From NCBI RefSeq assembly GCF_018070565.1, contig NZ_JAGPXL010000028.1, forward strand, positions 1-64,000: a stretch of DNA of 64,000 nt, read 5' to 3'. Position numbers and translations under genes: made by a program. The first letter of the stretch is position 1. Each line of letters begins with the position of its first letter. The notes beneath the pieces were generated by a model, which saw only the letters and a program-made list of their open reading frames with translations, was not told the origin of the DNA and did not search any database. Of the stretch, positions 8,630 through 17,241 are shown piece after piece. Source of the DNA: Streptomyces sp. B93 (lineage in GTDB: Bacteria; Actinomycetota; Actinomycetes; Streptomycetales; Streptomycetaceae).

Positions 8630-9913
8630 CTACAGGAACGAGTTGATCTCGATCGTCTCGTCCCGGCCCGGACCCACGCCGATCGCCGAGATCGGGGCGC
8701 CGGACATCTCCTCCAGCGCCTTGACGTAGTTCTGCGCGTTCTTCGGCAGGTCGGAGAAGGACTTCGCGCCGGTGATGTCCTCCGACCAGCCCGGCAGGGT
8801 CTCGTAGACCGGCTTGGCGTGGTGGAAGTCCGACTGCGAGTACGGCAGTTCCTCGACCCGCCTGCCGTCGATCTCGTACGCCACGCAGACCGGGATCTGC
8901 TCCCAGCCGGTGAGGACGTCGAGCTTGGTGAGGAAGAAGTCCGTCAGGCCGTTCACCCGGGTCGCGTAGCGGGCGATCACCGCGTCGAACCAGCCACAGC
9001 GGCGGTCCCGGCCCGTGGTCACGCCCCGCTCGCCGCCGATCCGGCGCAGCGCCTCGCCGTCCTCGTCGAACAGCTCGGTCGGGAACGGACCGGCGCCGAC
9101 GCGGGTCGTGTACGCCTTCAGGATGCCGATGACACGGCTGATCTTCGTCGGGCCCACCCCGGTGCCCGTGCAGGCGCCGCCCGCGGTCGGGTTGGAGGAG
9201 GTGACGAAGGGGTACGTGCCGTGGTCGATGTCGAGCAGGGTGCCCTGGCCGCCCTCGAAGAGCACGACCTTGTCCTGCTCCAGCGCCTGGTTGAGGACGA
9301 GCACCGTGTCGGCGACGTACGGGCGGAGCTTCTCGGCGTAGCCCAGCAGCTCCTCCACCACCTGGTCCACGGCGATCGCGCGGCGGTTGTAGAGCTTGGT
9401 GAGCAGCTGGTTCTTGACGTCGAGGGCCGCCTCCACCTTCTGGGTGAGGATCGACTCGTCGTACAGGTCCTGCACCCGGATGCCCACGCGGTTGATCTTG
9501 TCCGCGTACGTCGGACCGATGCCGCGCCCGGTCGTGCCGATCTTCCGCTTCCCGAGGAAGCGTTCCGTCACCTTGTCGACGGTGACGTTGTACGGCGTGA
9601 TGATGTGCGCGTTTCCGCTGAGCAGGAGCTTGGACGTGTCGACGCCGCGGTCGTTCAGCCCGCTCAGCTCGGAGAGCAGGACCGACGGGTCGACGACGAC
9701 ACCGTTACCGATGACCGGCGTACAGCCGGGGGACAGGATTCCGGAAGGGAGGAGGTGGAGTGCGTACTTCTGGTCACCCACGACCACCGTGTGGCCGGCG
9801 TTGTTGCCGCCCTGGTAGCGCACCACATAGTCCACCGAGCCACCGAGCAGGTCGGTGGCCTTTCCCTTGCCTTCGTCACCCCACTGAGCACCGAGCAGCA
9901 CAAGTGCGGGCAC
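8630..9913 (-). CDS. purA: adenylosuccinate synthetase
   Basis: This enzyme catalyses IMP + aspartate + GTP to adenylosuccinate, the first committed step to AMP. The protein is 427 residues, the normal family length. The N-terminal GTP-binding loop QWGDEGKGK is at residues 10-18, and GRGIGPTY, VLFEGGQG, GVTTGRDRRCGW and the C-terminal IGVGPGRDE are all present. The GTG start at 9913 is preceded by GGAAGGGG, and the longer open frame upstream lacks family similarity. It is divergent from the diacylglycerol-kinase-like gene at 10123, with a hairpin in the shared spacer. Confidence 0.97.
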   Translation of the reverse strand: MPALVLLGAQWGDEGKGKATDLLGGSVDYVVRYQGGNNAGHTVVVGDQKYALHLLPSGILSPGCTPVIGNGVVVDPSVLLSELSGLNDRGVDTSKLLLSGNAHIITPYNVTVDKVTERFLGKRKIGTTGRGIGPTYADKINRVGIRVQDLYDESILTQKVEAALDVKNQLLTKLYNRRAIAVDQVVEELLGYAEKLRPYVADTVLVLNQALEQDKVVLFEGGQGTLLDIDHGTYPFVTSSNPTAGGACTGTGVGPTKISRVIGILKAYTTRVGAGPFPTELFDEDGEALRRIGGERGVTTGRDRRCGWFDAVIARYATRVNGLTDFFLTKLDVLTGWEQIPVCVAYEIDGRRVEELPYSQSDFHHAKPVYETLPGWSEDITGAKSFSDLPKNAQNYVKALEEMSGAPISAIGVGPGRDETIEINSFL

Positions 9914-10061
9914 GCGCGTACACCCCTTCCGGGCGGGGCATGTCCAAGGTCGGGGCGTACGCGGCACGGACCGTGCCATGTACCCCGGCGACCCTCGTCG
10001 GCCACCGACGGCCGTCATCGGCCGAAAACCCGTCTGACCCGGATGCCCCGGAAATAGACGA

Positions 10062-10089
10062 AGCCCCTGGCGCAATCGCGATAGGGGCT
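10062..10089. promoter_or_regulatory. inverted repeat in purA upstream region
   Basis: AGCCCCT (10062-10068) pairs with AGGGGCT (10083-10089), and the interior CGC/GCG can extend the stem around an AATC loop. It lies in the 209-bp spacer between divergent purA and the gene at 10123. It could be an operator for purA (a PurR-like site) or a structural element in a leader RNA. There is no T-run, so it is not a typical terminator. Confidence 0.5.
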
Positions 10090-10122
10090 CTTGCACAAAG
10101 ATGCTACCCGAGGAAGCGAGGC

Positions 10123-11082
10123 ATGACCGAGGTGGCGACCTCCGACCAGTTGCTGGTGCTCATCGACCCGGTCGCCCGACGGACGGACGGCGAGTCTGTA
10201 CGGATCGCGAAGGACGTGCTCAGCGCGGGTGCCACCGCCAAGGTGAGCCTGCCCGACGGGCCGGAGGAATTCGCCCGTGCGCTGCGCCGGCGCGGGTCCC
10301 GGCGGCCCGTCCTCGTCGGGGACGACCGCGCGCTGCTGCGGGCGGTGTCCCTGCTGCACCGGCACCGGGAGCTGGCCGGATGCGCGCTGTCGGTGGTGCC
10401 GGTCGGGCAGTCCCTCGGGCTGTCCCGGTCACTGGGCGTGCCGACCGGCGCGGTCGCGGCGGCGCGGGCGGTGCTGGACGGGGCCGAACGGCGGCTCGAC
10501 CTCCTCGTCGACGACAGCGACGGAGTGGTGCTGGGCGCGGTGGGCATCCCACCGCTCGCCGTCCCGCACGGCGAGCCCTTCGGGCCGGAGGGCATGGGCG
10601 TGGACAGCGGTCCGGACGGCGCGGTGGACGCGGGCCGGGCCTGGCGCAGGCCGGGCACCTCCCGTACGCCGGGTGTGGCGGGGGCGTCCGGTGCGGCGGC
10701 GGCCGTGGGGCGTCCCTGGCTGCGCACCTGCCAGTCCTTCGTCCGCACCCTCGTGCCCGCGCGTCCGGCCCGCGGCACCGCCCCGGCACCGGGCCCGGCG
10801 CGGCTGCGGGTCGAGGTCGACGGGGTCACCCTGGTCGACCTGGACCAGCCGGTGCACGGCTTCTCCCTGGCCCCGGGCGCCCCCGGCGTCGCCACCGTGG
10901 AGGTCCGCCCCGCCTCGGTCGGCGCGGAGGCCTCGCCGCTGCGCGCGGAGGGCCGGACAGTGACGGTGTCGGGCGCCCACTTCCGCTACCGCGCGGACTC
11001 GGTGGTGTCGGGGCCGGTGGGGACGCGGACGTGGACGGTGCGGGAGGGGGCTTGGGGGTTGATGCTGCCGGCACCGGGGTGA
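10123..11082 (+). CDS. diacylglycerol-kinase-family protein
   Basis: This 319-residue protein starts at ATG 10123, which has GAGGAAG upstream. It resembles the actinobacterial diacylglycerol/sphingosine kinase-like catalytic fold: N-terminal nucleotide-binding half, then a beta-sandwich half ending in the GTRTWTVREGAW segment. The canonical GGDGT motif is not seen (GDDRALLRAV occupies that region). It may therefore be a divergent or non-catalytic member. It lies divergent to purA and has no obvious operon partner. Confidence 0.65.
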   Translation: MTEVATSDQLLVLIDPVARRTDGESVRIAKDVLSAGATAKVSLPDGPEEFARALRRRGSRRPVLVGDDRALLRAVSLLHRHRELAGCALSVVPVGQSLGLSRSLGVPTGAVAAARAVLDGAERRLDLLVDDSDGVVLGAVGIPPLAVPHGEPFGPEGMGVDSGPDGAVDAGRAWRRPGTSRTPGVAGASGAAAAVGRPWLRTCQSFVRTLVPARPARGTAPAPGPARLRVEVDGVTLVDLDQPVHGFSLAPGAPGVATVEVRPASVGAEASPLRAEGRTVTVSGAHFRYRADSVVSGPVGTRTWTVREGAWGLMLPAPG

Positions 11083-11095
11083 GCCGGAGCCGGGG

Positions 11096-11713
11096 TCAGT
11101 GCGCTTCCTCGGCTTCCTCTGCGGGGGCCCGGAACTGGGCGGTGTCGAGGGTGCAGCCGAACGGGTCCGGGAGGTGCAGCTTCTCGCCGAAGGGCTTGGT
11201 GAAGCGGCCTTCGTAGCCGTGTTCGGTGGGCGACCAGCAGACGGTGGCCTGCTCCGTCTCCATGTCCAGAATCAGGTACACGGGGACCCCGGCAGCGCCG
11301 TAGACACCGGCCTTGTCGGTCAGGTCGTCCTCCCCGGTCGAAGGGGAGGTCAGTTCGGCGACAAAGGACAGAGCCTCACCGTCGAGGTGATTGCTGTTCG
11401 TACGCTGCGCTCGACGGTGCGCGGCGTGAATGTCAGGCCCAAATGCGCGCCCGGCACCCGGGAAGACGTAGAGGAAGGGGCCGTAACTGATCCGATGACC
11501 TTCGGGAAGGTGCGGCCTCAGCTGCTCGCACACCAGCTCCATGACGTCGAGGTAGTACCCCTTCGACCACGGCGACACGACGATGCTCCCCCTGTTGATC
11601 TCGGCCTTGAAGCCGTCGGGCACGTTCAGCTCGTCGAGGAGGTCCAGAAGCTCCTCGAACTCGCTGCGGGGCTCGGTGCCGCTCATCACGGGTCGCTCTG
11701 CCATCAGTGTCAT
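11096..11713 (-). CDS. Uma2-family (PD-(D/E)XK) nuclease-like protein
   Basis: This 205-residue protein starts at ATG 11713, after GGTGGGAGGG. Uma2 hallmarks are visible: GPDIHAA, FVAELTSPSTGEDDLTDKAGVYGAAGVPVYLILDME. These match the Asp, the Glu-x-x-Ser and the Lys of the PD-(D/E)XK site. The family is abundant in Streptomyces and cyanobacteria and its function is unresolved, with defence or DNA repair suggested. A second family member sits at 35775-36329 in the accessory insertion. Confidence 0.85.
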   Translation of the reverse strand: MTLMAERPVMSGTEPRSEFEELLDLLDELNVPDGFKAEINRGSIVVSPWSKGYYLDVMELVCEQLRPHLPEGHRISYGPFLYVFPGAGRAFGPDIHAAHRRAQRTNSNHLDGEALSFVAELTSPSTGEDDLTDKAGVYGAAGVPVYLILDMETEQATVCWSPTEHGYEGRFTKPFGEKLHLPDPFGCTLDTAQFRAPAEEAEEAH

Positions 11714-11784
11714 GATGCGCCCTCCCACCTCCGCAGACCAGACGCGACTCGGCGTCGTCATGCGATGACGGAGAGGGGGTGGAT

Positions 11785-12282
11785 TCAGCCGTTCCCGAAC
11801 AGTTCCGCCCGGTGGGCCCGCCAGCGTTCCATCATCTCCTCGACCTCCACCTCGACGAACTCGAAGAAGGCGAGCGTCTCGGTGAGGCGGCGGCCCGCCG
11901 GGGTGGTGGCGCCGAGGCTGGTGACGCCGTCGCGGAGGGCGTCCTCCCAGCGTTTGATGATCGCGTTGCGGTTGGTGAGGGACTCGTACCACTGGTCGCT
12001 GTGCACCCGGTACCGCTCCCGGCGCGAGCCCGGTTCGCGCTCCCGGGAGACCAGGTGGAGCTGGGCCAGGTAGCGCACGGCGCCGGAGACCGCGGCGGGG
12101 CTGACCTGGAGCTGTTCGCCCAGTTCGGCGGAGGTCAGGGCGCCGGTGTCGGAGGCGAGCAGGGCGGTGAAGACGCGCGCGGGCATGCGCGGCACCCCCG
12201 CCTCCACGAGCTGGGCGGCGAAGTGCTCCACGAACCTCGACACGGCCTCCGCGTCCCGGCCCGTCGCCTTCGCATCCGCCAT
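11785..12282 (-). CDS. GbsR/MarR-type transcriptional regulator
   Basis: This 165-residue winged-helix protein contains the core LTSAELGEQLQVSPAAVSGAVRYLAQLHLVSREREPGSRRERYRV. A C-terminal helical dimerisation region (FFEFVEVEVEEMMERW) follows. It is divergent from the two-gene ABC exporter at 12386, and an 18-bp perfect palindrome lies in the shared 103-bp spacer. The arrangement is the usual one for a drug-responsive repressor of its adjacent exporter. Confidence 0.88.
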   Translation of the reverse strand: MADAKATGRDAEAVSRFVEHFAAQLVEAGVPRMPARVFTALLASDTGALTSAELGEQLQVSPAAVSGAVRYLAQLHLVSREREPGSRRERYRVHSDQWYESLTNRNAIIKRWEDALRDGVTSLGATTPAGRRLTETLAFFEFVEVEVEEMMERWRAHRAELFGNG

Positions 12283-12348
12283 GCCCGCATCATCTCCCCT
12301 GGTCGTGCGCCTACGGCCAGTCTAACGACCATTTATACGCTTCCTTAA

Positions 12349-12366
12349 CTTCACAAATTTGTGAAG
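12349..12366. promoter_or_regulatory. 18-bp perfect palindrome, likely operator of exporter
   Basis: CTTCACAAATTTGTGAAG is a perfect palindrome and strikingly AT-rich for this genome. It ends 19 bp before the ABC ATPase start codon and lies 66 bp upstream of the divergent GbsR/MarR gene. It is the obvious binding site for that regulator and would block transcription or overlap the ABC promoter. Confidence 0.85.
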
Positions 12367-12385
12367 ACGGCGATAGGTTCAAGAC

Positions 12386-13330
12386 ATGACCAAGGCCATC
12401 ACCGTCTCCGGACTCCACAAGTCCTTCGGACGGACTCACGCGCTGGACGGACTCGACCTCGACGTCGAGACCGGCGAGGTCCACGGCTTCCTCGGCCCCA
12501 ACGGCGCCGGGAAGTCCACCGCCATCCGGGTCCTGCTGGGCCTGCTGCGCGCCGACTCCGGCGCCGCACAGGTCCTCGGCCGAGATCCCTGGGCGGACGC
12601 GGTCGAACTCCACCGCCACCTCGCCTACGTCCCCGGCGACGTCGAACTGTGGCCCGGCCTCACCGGCGGCGAGGCCATCGACCTGCTCGCCCGGCTCCGC
12701 GGCGGCATCAACAAGCAGCGCCGCGCCGACCTCGTGGAACGCTTCGACCTCGACCCCACCAAGAAGGGCCGCGCCTACTCCAAGGGCAACCGGCAGAAGG
12801 TCGCCATCGTCGCCGCGCTCGCCTCCGACGCCGAACTCCTGCTGCTCGACGAGCCCACCGCGGGCCTCGACCCGCTGATGGAGGTCGTCTTCCAGGACGT
12901 GATCGCCGAGGCCAAGGCCGCGGGCAAGACCGTCCTGCTCTCCAGCCACATCCTCGCCCAGGTCGAGAAGCTCGCCGACCGGGTCAGCATCATCCGGCTC
13001 GGCAAGACCGTGCAGTCCGGCACGCTCACCGAGATGCGGCACCTGACCCGCACCACCATCGAGGCCGAGACCGTACGCCCCGCCGACGGCCTCGACACCC
13101 TGCCCGGCGTCCACAACCTCCAGACGACCGACGGCCGGGTGCGCTTCGACGTCGACGGCGCCGAGGTCGACGGCGCGGTCCGCAAGCTCACCGAGTACGG
13201 CATCCGCAGCCTGATCAGCCACCCGCCCACGCTGGAAGAGCTGATGCTGCGCCACTACGGCGACGAACTCGCCGCCAACGGTCACGGCAACGGCGGCACC
13301 GCCAAGGAAACGGCCGGGGACGCGGCATGA
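12386..13330 (+). CDS. ABC transporter ATP-binding protein (antibiotic exporter type)
   Basis: This 314-residue ATPase is of the DrrA-like export family. Walker A is GPNGAGKST (residues 37-45), the signature variant is YSKGNRQKV (131-139), and Walker B is LLLLDEPTAG (151-160). An H-loop lies in LLSSHILAQVEKLADR. A C-terminal extension of ~90 residues is typical of drug exporters. Its stop overlaps the permease start by 4 bp, so the two subunits are translationally coupled. The palindrome at 12349-12366 likely regulates both. Confidence 0.93.
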   Translation: MTKAITVSGLHKSFGRTHALDGLDLDVETGEVHGFLGPNGAGKSTAIRVLLGLLRADSGAAQVLGRDPWADAVELHRHLAYVPGDVELWPGLTGGEAIDLLARLRGGINKQRRADLVERFDLDPTKKGRAYSKGNRQKVAIVAALASDAELLLLDEPTAGLDPLMEVVFQDVIAEAKAAGKTVLLSSHILAQVEKLADRVSIIRLGKTVQSGTLTEMRHLTRTTIEAETVRPADGLDTLPGVHNLQTTDGRVRFDVDGAEVDGAVRKLTEYGIRSLISHPPTLEELMLRHYGDELAANGHGNGGTAKETAGDAA

Positions 13331-14988
13331 GCACCTCCACCGCCACCCCCGCGCCCCAGGCACCCGCCCGGCCGGTCACCGGCGGCAACACCCTCGCCGG
13401 GACCAGGACCCTGCTCCGCTTCGCGCTGCGCCGCGACCGCGTCCGGCTCCCCGTGTGGGTCCTCGCCCTGTTCCTCGGCACCGTCATGACGGCGCAGAAC
13501 TACAAGACGCTCTACCCCGACGCCGAGGACCGTGCCAACGTCGCCGAGACCATGGACAGCCCGGCCGGACTCGCCATGTCCGGCCCGCGCCACTACCTCG
13601 ACGACTACAACTTCGGCGCCATGCTCGCCCACGAGATGATCGGCTTCATGGCCGTCCTCGTCGGCCTGATGAGCGTCCTGATCATCACCCGGCACACCCG
13701 CGCCGAGGAGGAGACCGGCCGCGCCGAGCTGATCCGCTCCACCGTCGTCGGCCGCCACGCCCACCTCGCCTCCGCCCTCACCGTCGCCGTCCTCGCCAAC
13801 CTCGCGCTGGCCCTGCTGCTGGCCGTCGGGCTGAGCGGCCTCGGCATGGACGGCATCGACGCCTCCGGCTCCGTGCTCTACGGCGCCACGCACGCGGCCG
13901 TCGGCATCGTCTTCGCCGCCGTCGCCGCCGTCACCGTCCAGATCACCGCCCACGCCCGCGGCGCCTCCGGCATGGCCCTCGCGGTCATCGGCCTCGCCTA
14001 CGTCCTGCGCGCGGCGGGCGACAGCGGCGACAACGCCGCCCTGTCCTGGCTCTCCCCGATCGGCTGGGCCCAGCGAACCTACCCCTACGTCGACGACAAC
14101 TGGCTGCCCCTGCTGCTCTGCCTCACGCTCGCCGTGGCCTGCGCGGCGGCCGGGTTCGTGCTCTCCACCCGGCGCGACGTCGGCGCCGGACTGCGCCCGG
14201 AGAAGCTCGGCAGCCCCGTCGCCTCCGCCACGCTCACCACCCCGCTCGGCTTCGCGCTGCGCCTGCACCGCGGCATGCTCATCGGCTTCGGCTCCGGCCT
14301 GTTCCTGATGGGCGTCATGTACGGCTCCATCCTCGGCGACGCCGAGAGCATGCTGGAGGACATCGACCAGATCCAGGAGGCCCTGGAGCAGGTCGGCGGC
14401 GCCACCATCACCGAGTCGTTCGCGTCGATCGTCATGGTGGTCCTCGCGGTCGTCGCCGCGGTGTACGTGATGATGGCGGCGCTGCGCCCCCGCGCCGAGG
14501 AGACCGCGGGCCGCGCCGAGCCCCTGCTCGCCACCGGCCTGTCGCGCAGCCGCTGGGTCGGCAGCCACCTGGCCGTGGCGATGGGCGGCGGCACCCTCGT
14601 ACTGCTGCTCGCCGGGCTCGGCTTCGGCATCTCCGGCGCCGCGTCCACCGGCGACGGGGGGCTGCTGTGGGAGCTGCTGGGCGCGGCCCTCGCCTACGCA
14701 CCCGCCCTGTGGGTCTCCGTCGGCGTCGCGGTCGTCCTGTTCGGCTGGTTCCCGCGCGCCACGTCGGCGGCGTGGATCGTGCCGGTGTACGCCTTCGTCG
14801 TCGGCTACCTCGGGGAGATCCTCCAGTTCCCCGACTGGATGAACAACCTCTCCCCGCTCGGCCATGTCCCGCAGCTGCCCGCCGCGGACATGTCCTGGAC
14901 CCCGCTGCTCCTGCTGACGCTGATCGCGGCCGGACTGGTGTGGCTGGGCCTGCTCGGGTTCCAGCGCCGGGACCTGGAAACGAAGTAG
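13327..14988 (+). CDS. ABC transporter permease (polyketide-antibiotic exporter type)
   Basis: This 553-residue integral membrane protein shows about twelve hydrophobic segments in two halves, separated by a charged loop near residues 280-310. It resembles the actinobacterial exporter of polyketide antibiotics permeases (COG3559-like) that pair with DrrA-like ATPases. ATG 13327 overlaps the ATPase stop. The transported compound is unknown, and self-protection or efflux of a toxic compound sensed by the GbsR-type protein is inferred. Confidence 0.88.
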   Translation: MSTSTATPAPQAPARPVTGGNTLAGTRTLLRFALRRDRVRLPVWVLALFLGTVMTAQNYKTLYPDAEDRANVAETMDSPAGLAMSGPRHYLDDYNFGAMLAHEMIGFMAVLVGLMSVLIITRHTRAEEETGRAELIRSTVVGRHAHLASALTVAVLANLALALLLAVGLSGLGMDGIDASGSVLYGATHAAVGIVFAAVAAVTVQITAHARGASGMALAVIGLAYVLRAAGDSGDNAALSWLSPIGWAQRTYPYVDDNWLPLLLCLTLAVACAAAGFVLSTRRDVGAGLRPEKLGSPVASATLTTPLGFALRLHRGMLIGFGSGLFLMGVMYGSILGDAESMLEDIDQIQEALEQVGGATITESFASIVMVVLAVVAAVYVMMAALRPRAEETAGRAEPLLATGLSRSRWVGSHLAVAMGGGTLVLLLAGLGFGISGAASTGDGGLLWELLGAALAYAPALWVSVGVAVVLFGWFPRATSAAWIVPVYAFVVGYLGEILQFPDWMNNLSPLGHVPQLPAADMSWTPLLLLTLIAAGLVWLGLLGFQRRDLETK

Positions 14989-14993
14989 CGAAA

Positions 14994-15053
14994 CCTCCGG
15001 CGGCCCGTACGCGTCTGTCCTGACATGGGAGAACGTACACAGGCCGCCGGAGG
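14994..15053 (+). terminator. long inverted repeat after exporter operon
   Basis: CCTCCGGCGGCC (14994-15005) is exactly complementary to GGCCGCCGGAGG (15042-15053), and GTAC segments inside extend the pairing. It begins 5 bp after the permease stop, as expected of an actinobacterial terminator without a T-run. The loop contains the start codon (15025) of the next small ORF, so folding would occlude its translation. Confidence 0.6.
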
Positions 15054-15249
15054 ATGTCTGCTCGCCGCGGTCGGCGCGGGCGCGGGGCTCGCGCTGTGGT
15101 CCATGGACTTCCGGGCCCGCTTCTTCCGCTTCGAGCAGTCCCCCGACTGGAGCGTCCTCTACGCCGAGCTGCCCCTGGCCGTCCTCGGCGGCACCGCGCT
15201 CGCCCTGGGCGCCTGGGCGCTGGCCCGCCGCCTCAGACCGAGACGCTGA
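15025..15249 (+). CDS. small membrane protein, hypothetical
   Basis: This predicted 74-residue protein has two hydrophobic segments (about residues 10-25 and 47-66) and an Arg-rich C-terminus. It starts 36 bp after the permease and overlaps the convergent P450 stop region by 17 bp. Its start codon lies in the loop of the inverted repeat 14994-15053. It could be an accessory subunit of the exporter or a chance frame. Confidence 0.5.
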   Translation: MGERTQAAGGCLLAAVGAGAGLALWSMDFRARFFRFEQSPDWSVLYAELPLAVLGGTALALGAWALARRLRPRR

Positions 15250-16435
15250 GCCCCTCCAGCCCCCGGATCACGAAGTTCGGCTTCCGCTCCGGCTCCTCCG
15301 CGAGCGCGAGCGTCGGGGCCTTCTCCAGCAGGGCCGTCATGGAGGCCGCCAGCTCGATCCGGGCGAGGGGCGCGCCGATGCAGTAGTGGATACCGGCGCT
15401 GAAGGAGATGTGCGGGTTCTCCTTCCGACCGAGGTCGAGCACCTCCGGCGCCTCGAACACCTCCGGATCATGATTGGCGGAACCGAAGAGCATCGCGATC
15501 TCCGCGCCACGCGGGATCGTCGTCCCGTCGATCTCGATCTCGTCCAGCACCCACCGCTCGAACAGCTGGAGCGGGGTGTCGTAGCGCATCAGCTCCTCGA
15601 TGGCACCCGGCACGAGGGAGTGGTCGGCGCGCAGGGCGGCGAGCTGCTCAGGGTTCCGGAACAGCGCGTACCACCCGTTCACGGTGGCGTTGACGGTCGC
15701 CTCGTGCCCCGCGTTCAGCAGCAGCACGGCCGTCGAGATCATCTCCTGCTCGGTGAGCCGGTCACCCTCGTCATGGGCGGCGATGAGCCCCGAGATCAGA
15801 TCCTCCCCCGGTTCCTTGCGCCGCGCGGCGATCAGCTCCCGCAGGTACTCCGTGAACTCCACGGACGCCCGCACGGCCTTGGCCGCCGTCTCCGGGGACG
15901 GGTTCAGCTCGTACATCCCGCAGATGTCCGCCGACCAGGGCCGCAACGGCGCCCGCTCACCCTCCGGGATGCCCAGCATCTCCGCGATCACGGCGACGGG
16001 CAGCGGCTCGGCGACGTCGGCGAGCAGATCCCCGCCCCCCGCCTCGACGAGCCGTTCCACCAGCTCGCCGGCCAGCCGGGTCACGTACGGCTTCAGCCGC
16101 TCCACCGTGCGCGGTGTGAACGCCTTCGACACCAGCCGCCTGATCCGGGTGTGGTCCGGCGGCTCCAGGTCCAGCATCCCGTGGTCGTTGAGCGTGTGGA
16201 ACGGCTCCTGCTCGGGCGGCGGCGCGGTCCGCCCGAAGTCCTCGTGCGTGAACCGGTGCTGGTACGTCCGCCCCAGCCGCCGCTCCCGCAGCAAAGCCGA
16301 CACATCCGCGTGCCGCGGCACCAGCCACTGATCAGTGGCCTCGAAGTACTGCACCCGCCCCCGCGCCCGCAGCTCGGCGTACGCGGGATACGGGTTGGCG
16401 AGGAACGCGGAGTCCCAGGGGTCAAAGGCTGCCAT
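15233..16435 (-). CDS. cytochrome P450, CYP107 type
   Basis: This 400-residue bacterial class I P450 has the I-helix motif AGHEAT (242-247), ExxR in EELMR (about 281), and the heme loop FSAGIHYCIGAPLAR with Cys352 as thiolate ligand. The heme loop has Ser-Ala where Phe-Gly is commoner. No ferredoxin or reductase is adjacent, so it relies on partners elsewhere. By position between an exporter and a two-component system it matches S. coelicolor CYP107U1 (SCO3636 from memory), linked there to development. The substrate is unknown. Confidence 0.92.
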   Translation of the reverse strand: MAAFDPWDSAFLANPYPAYAELRARGRVQYFEATDQWLVPRHADVSALLRERRLGRTYQHRFTHEDFGRTAPPPEQEPFHTLNDHGMLDLEPPDHTRIRRLVSKAFTPRTVERLKPYVTRLAGELVERLVEAGGGDLLADVAEPLPVAVIAEMLGIPEGERAPLRPWSADICGMYELNPSPETAAKAVRASVEFTEYLRELIAARRKEPGEDLISGLIAAHDEGDRLTEQEMISTAVLLLNAGHEATVNATVNGWYALFRNPEQLAALRADHSLVPGAIEELMRYDTPLQLFERWVLDEIEIDGTTIPRGAEIAMLFGSANHDPEVFEAPEVLDLGRKENPHISFSAGIHYCIGAPLARIELAASMTALLEKAPTLALAEEPERKPNFVIRGLEGLSVSV

Positions 16436-16572
16436 GACCGGACGCTAACCGTCCGACCCCCTCCCTGACCAGGGGTGCCGTCACTCACCCCGGCGCGGGG
16501 CGCCTCCCTGGGGTACCGGACGAGGGCGTTGGAGGCGGGGGGCAAGTACGTGTGGTGCGAGCTGGGCGGCGG

Positions 16573-17241
16573 TCAGCGTGGGGTCACCAGGCGGGCCTCG
16601 TAGGCGAAGACCGCGGCCTGGGTGCGGTCCCGCAGGCCCAGCTTGACGAGGATGCGGCTGACGTGGGTCTTGATGGTCGACTCGGCGACCACCAGCCGCT
16701 CCGCGATCTCCGCGTTGGACAGGCCCTGGGCGATCAGGACCAGGACCTCCGTCTCGCGCTCGGTGAGGTCGCCGTAGGCCGCCTGGGCGGTGGCCGGGAA
16801 GCGCGGGGCGTCGGACAGCTTGGCGAACTCGGTGATGAGGCGGCGGGTCACGGAGGGGGCCAGCAGCGCCTCGCCCGATGCCACGACCCGTACGCCGTCA
16901 GCCAGTTGGCGGGCCGAGGCGTCCTTCAGGAGGAAGCCGGAGGCCCCGGCGCGCAGCGCCTGGTACACGTACTCGTCGAGGTCGAACGTGGTCAGGACGA
17001 GGACCTTCGCGGCACCGTCCAGGGCGACGATCTCCCGGGTCGCCTCGATGCCGTTCAGCTCGGGCATGCGGATGTCCATCAGGACGATGTCCGGGCTCAG
17101 CTCCCGTACCCGCTCGACCGCCTCGCGGCCGTTCACCGCCTCGCCGACGACCTCGATGTCCGGCATCGCGTTCAGCAGGACGGAGAAGCCCTCGCGCACC
17201 ATCATCTGGTCGTCCGCGATCAGCACGCGGATGGTCGTCAT
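16573..17241 (-). CDS. NarL/LuxR-type response regulator
   Basis: This 222-residue regulator has a receiver domain at 1-120, with acidic pair near the N-terminus (IADDQ), phospho-Asp in DIVLMDIRMPELNG and Lys in FLLKDAS. A LuxR-type HTH (LTERETEVLVLIAQGLSNAEIAERLVVAESTIKTHVSRILVKLGLRDR, in pieces) is at about 150-210. Its start overlaps the histidine kinase stop (ATGA), so both are made from one message. Targets are unknown. Confidence 0.95.
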   Translation of the reverse strand: MTTIRVLIADDQMMVREGFSVLLNAMPDIEVVGEAVNGREAVERVRELSPDIVLMDIRMPELNGIEATREIVALDGAAKVLVLTTFDLDEYVYQALRAGASGFLLKDASARQLADGVRVVASGEALLAPSVTRRLITEFAKLSDAPRFPATAQAAYGDLTERETEVLVLIAQGLSNAEIAERLVVAESTIKTHVSRILVKLGLRDRTQAAVFAYEARLVTPR

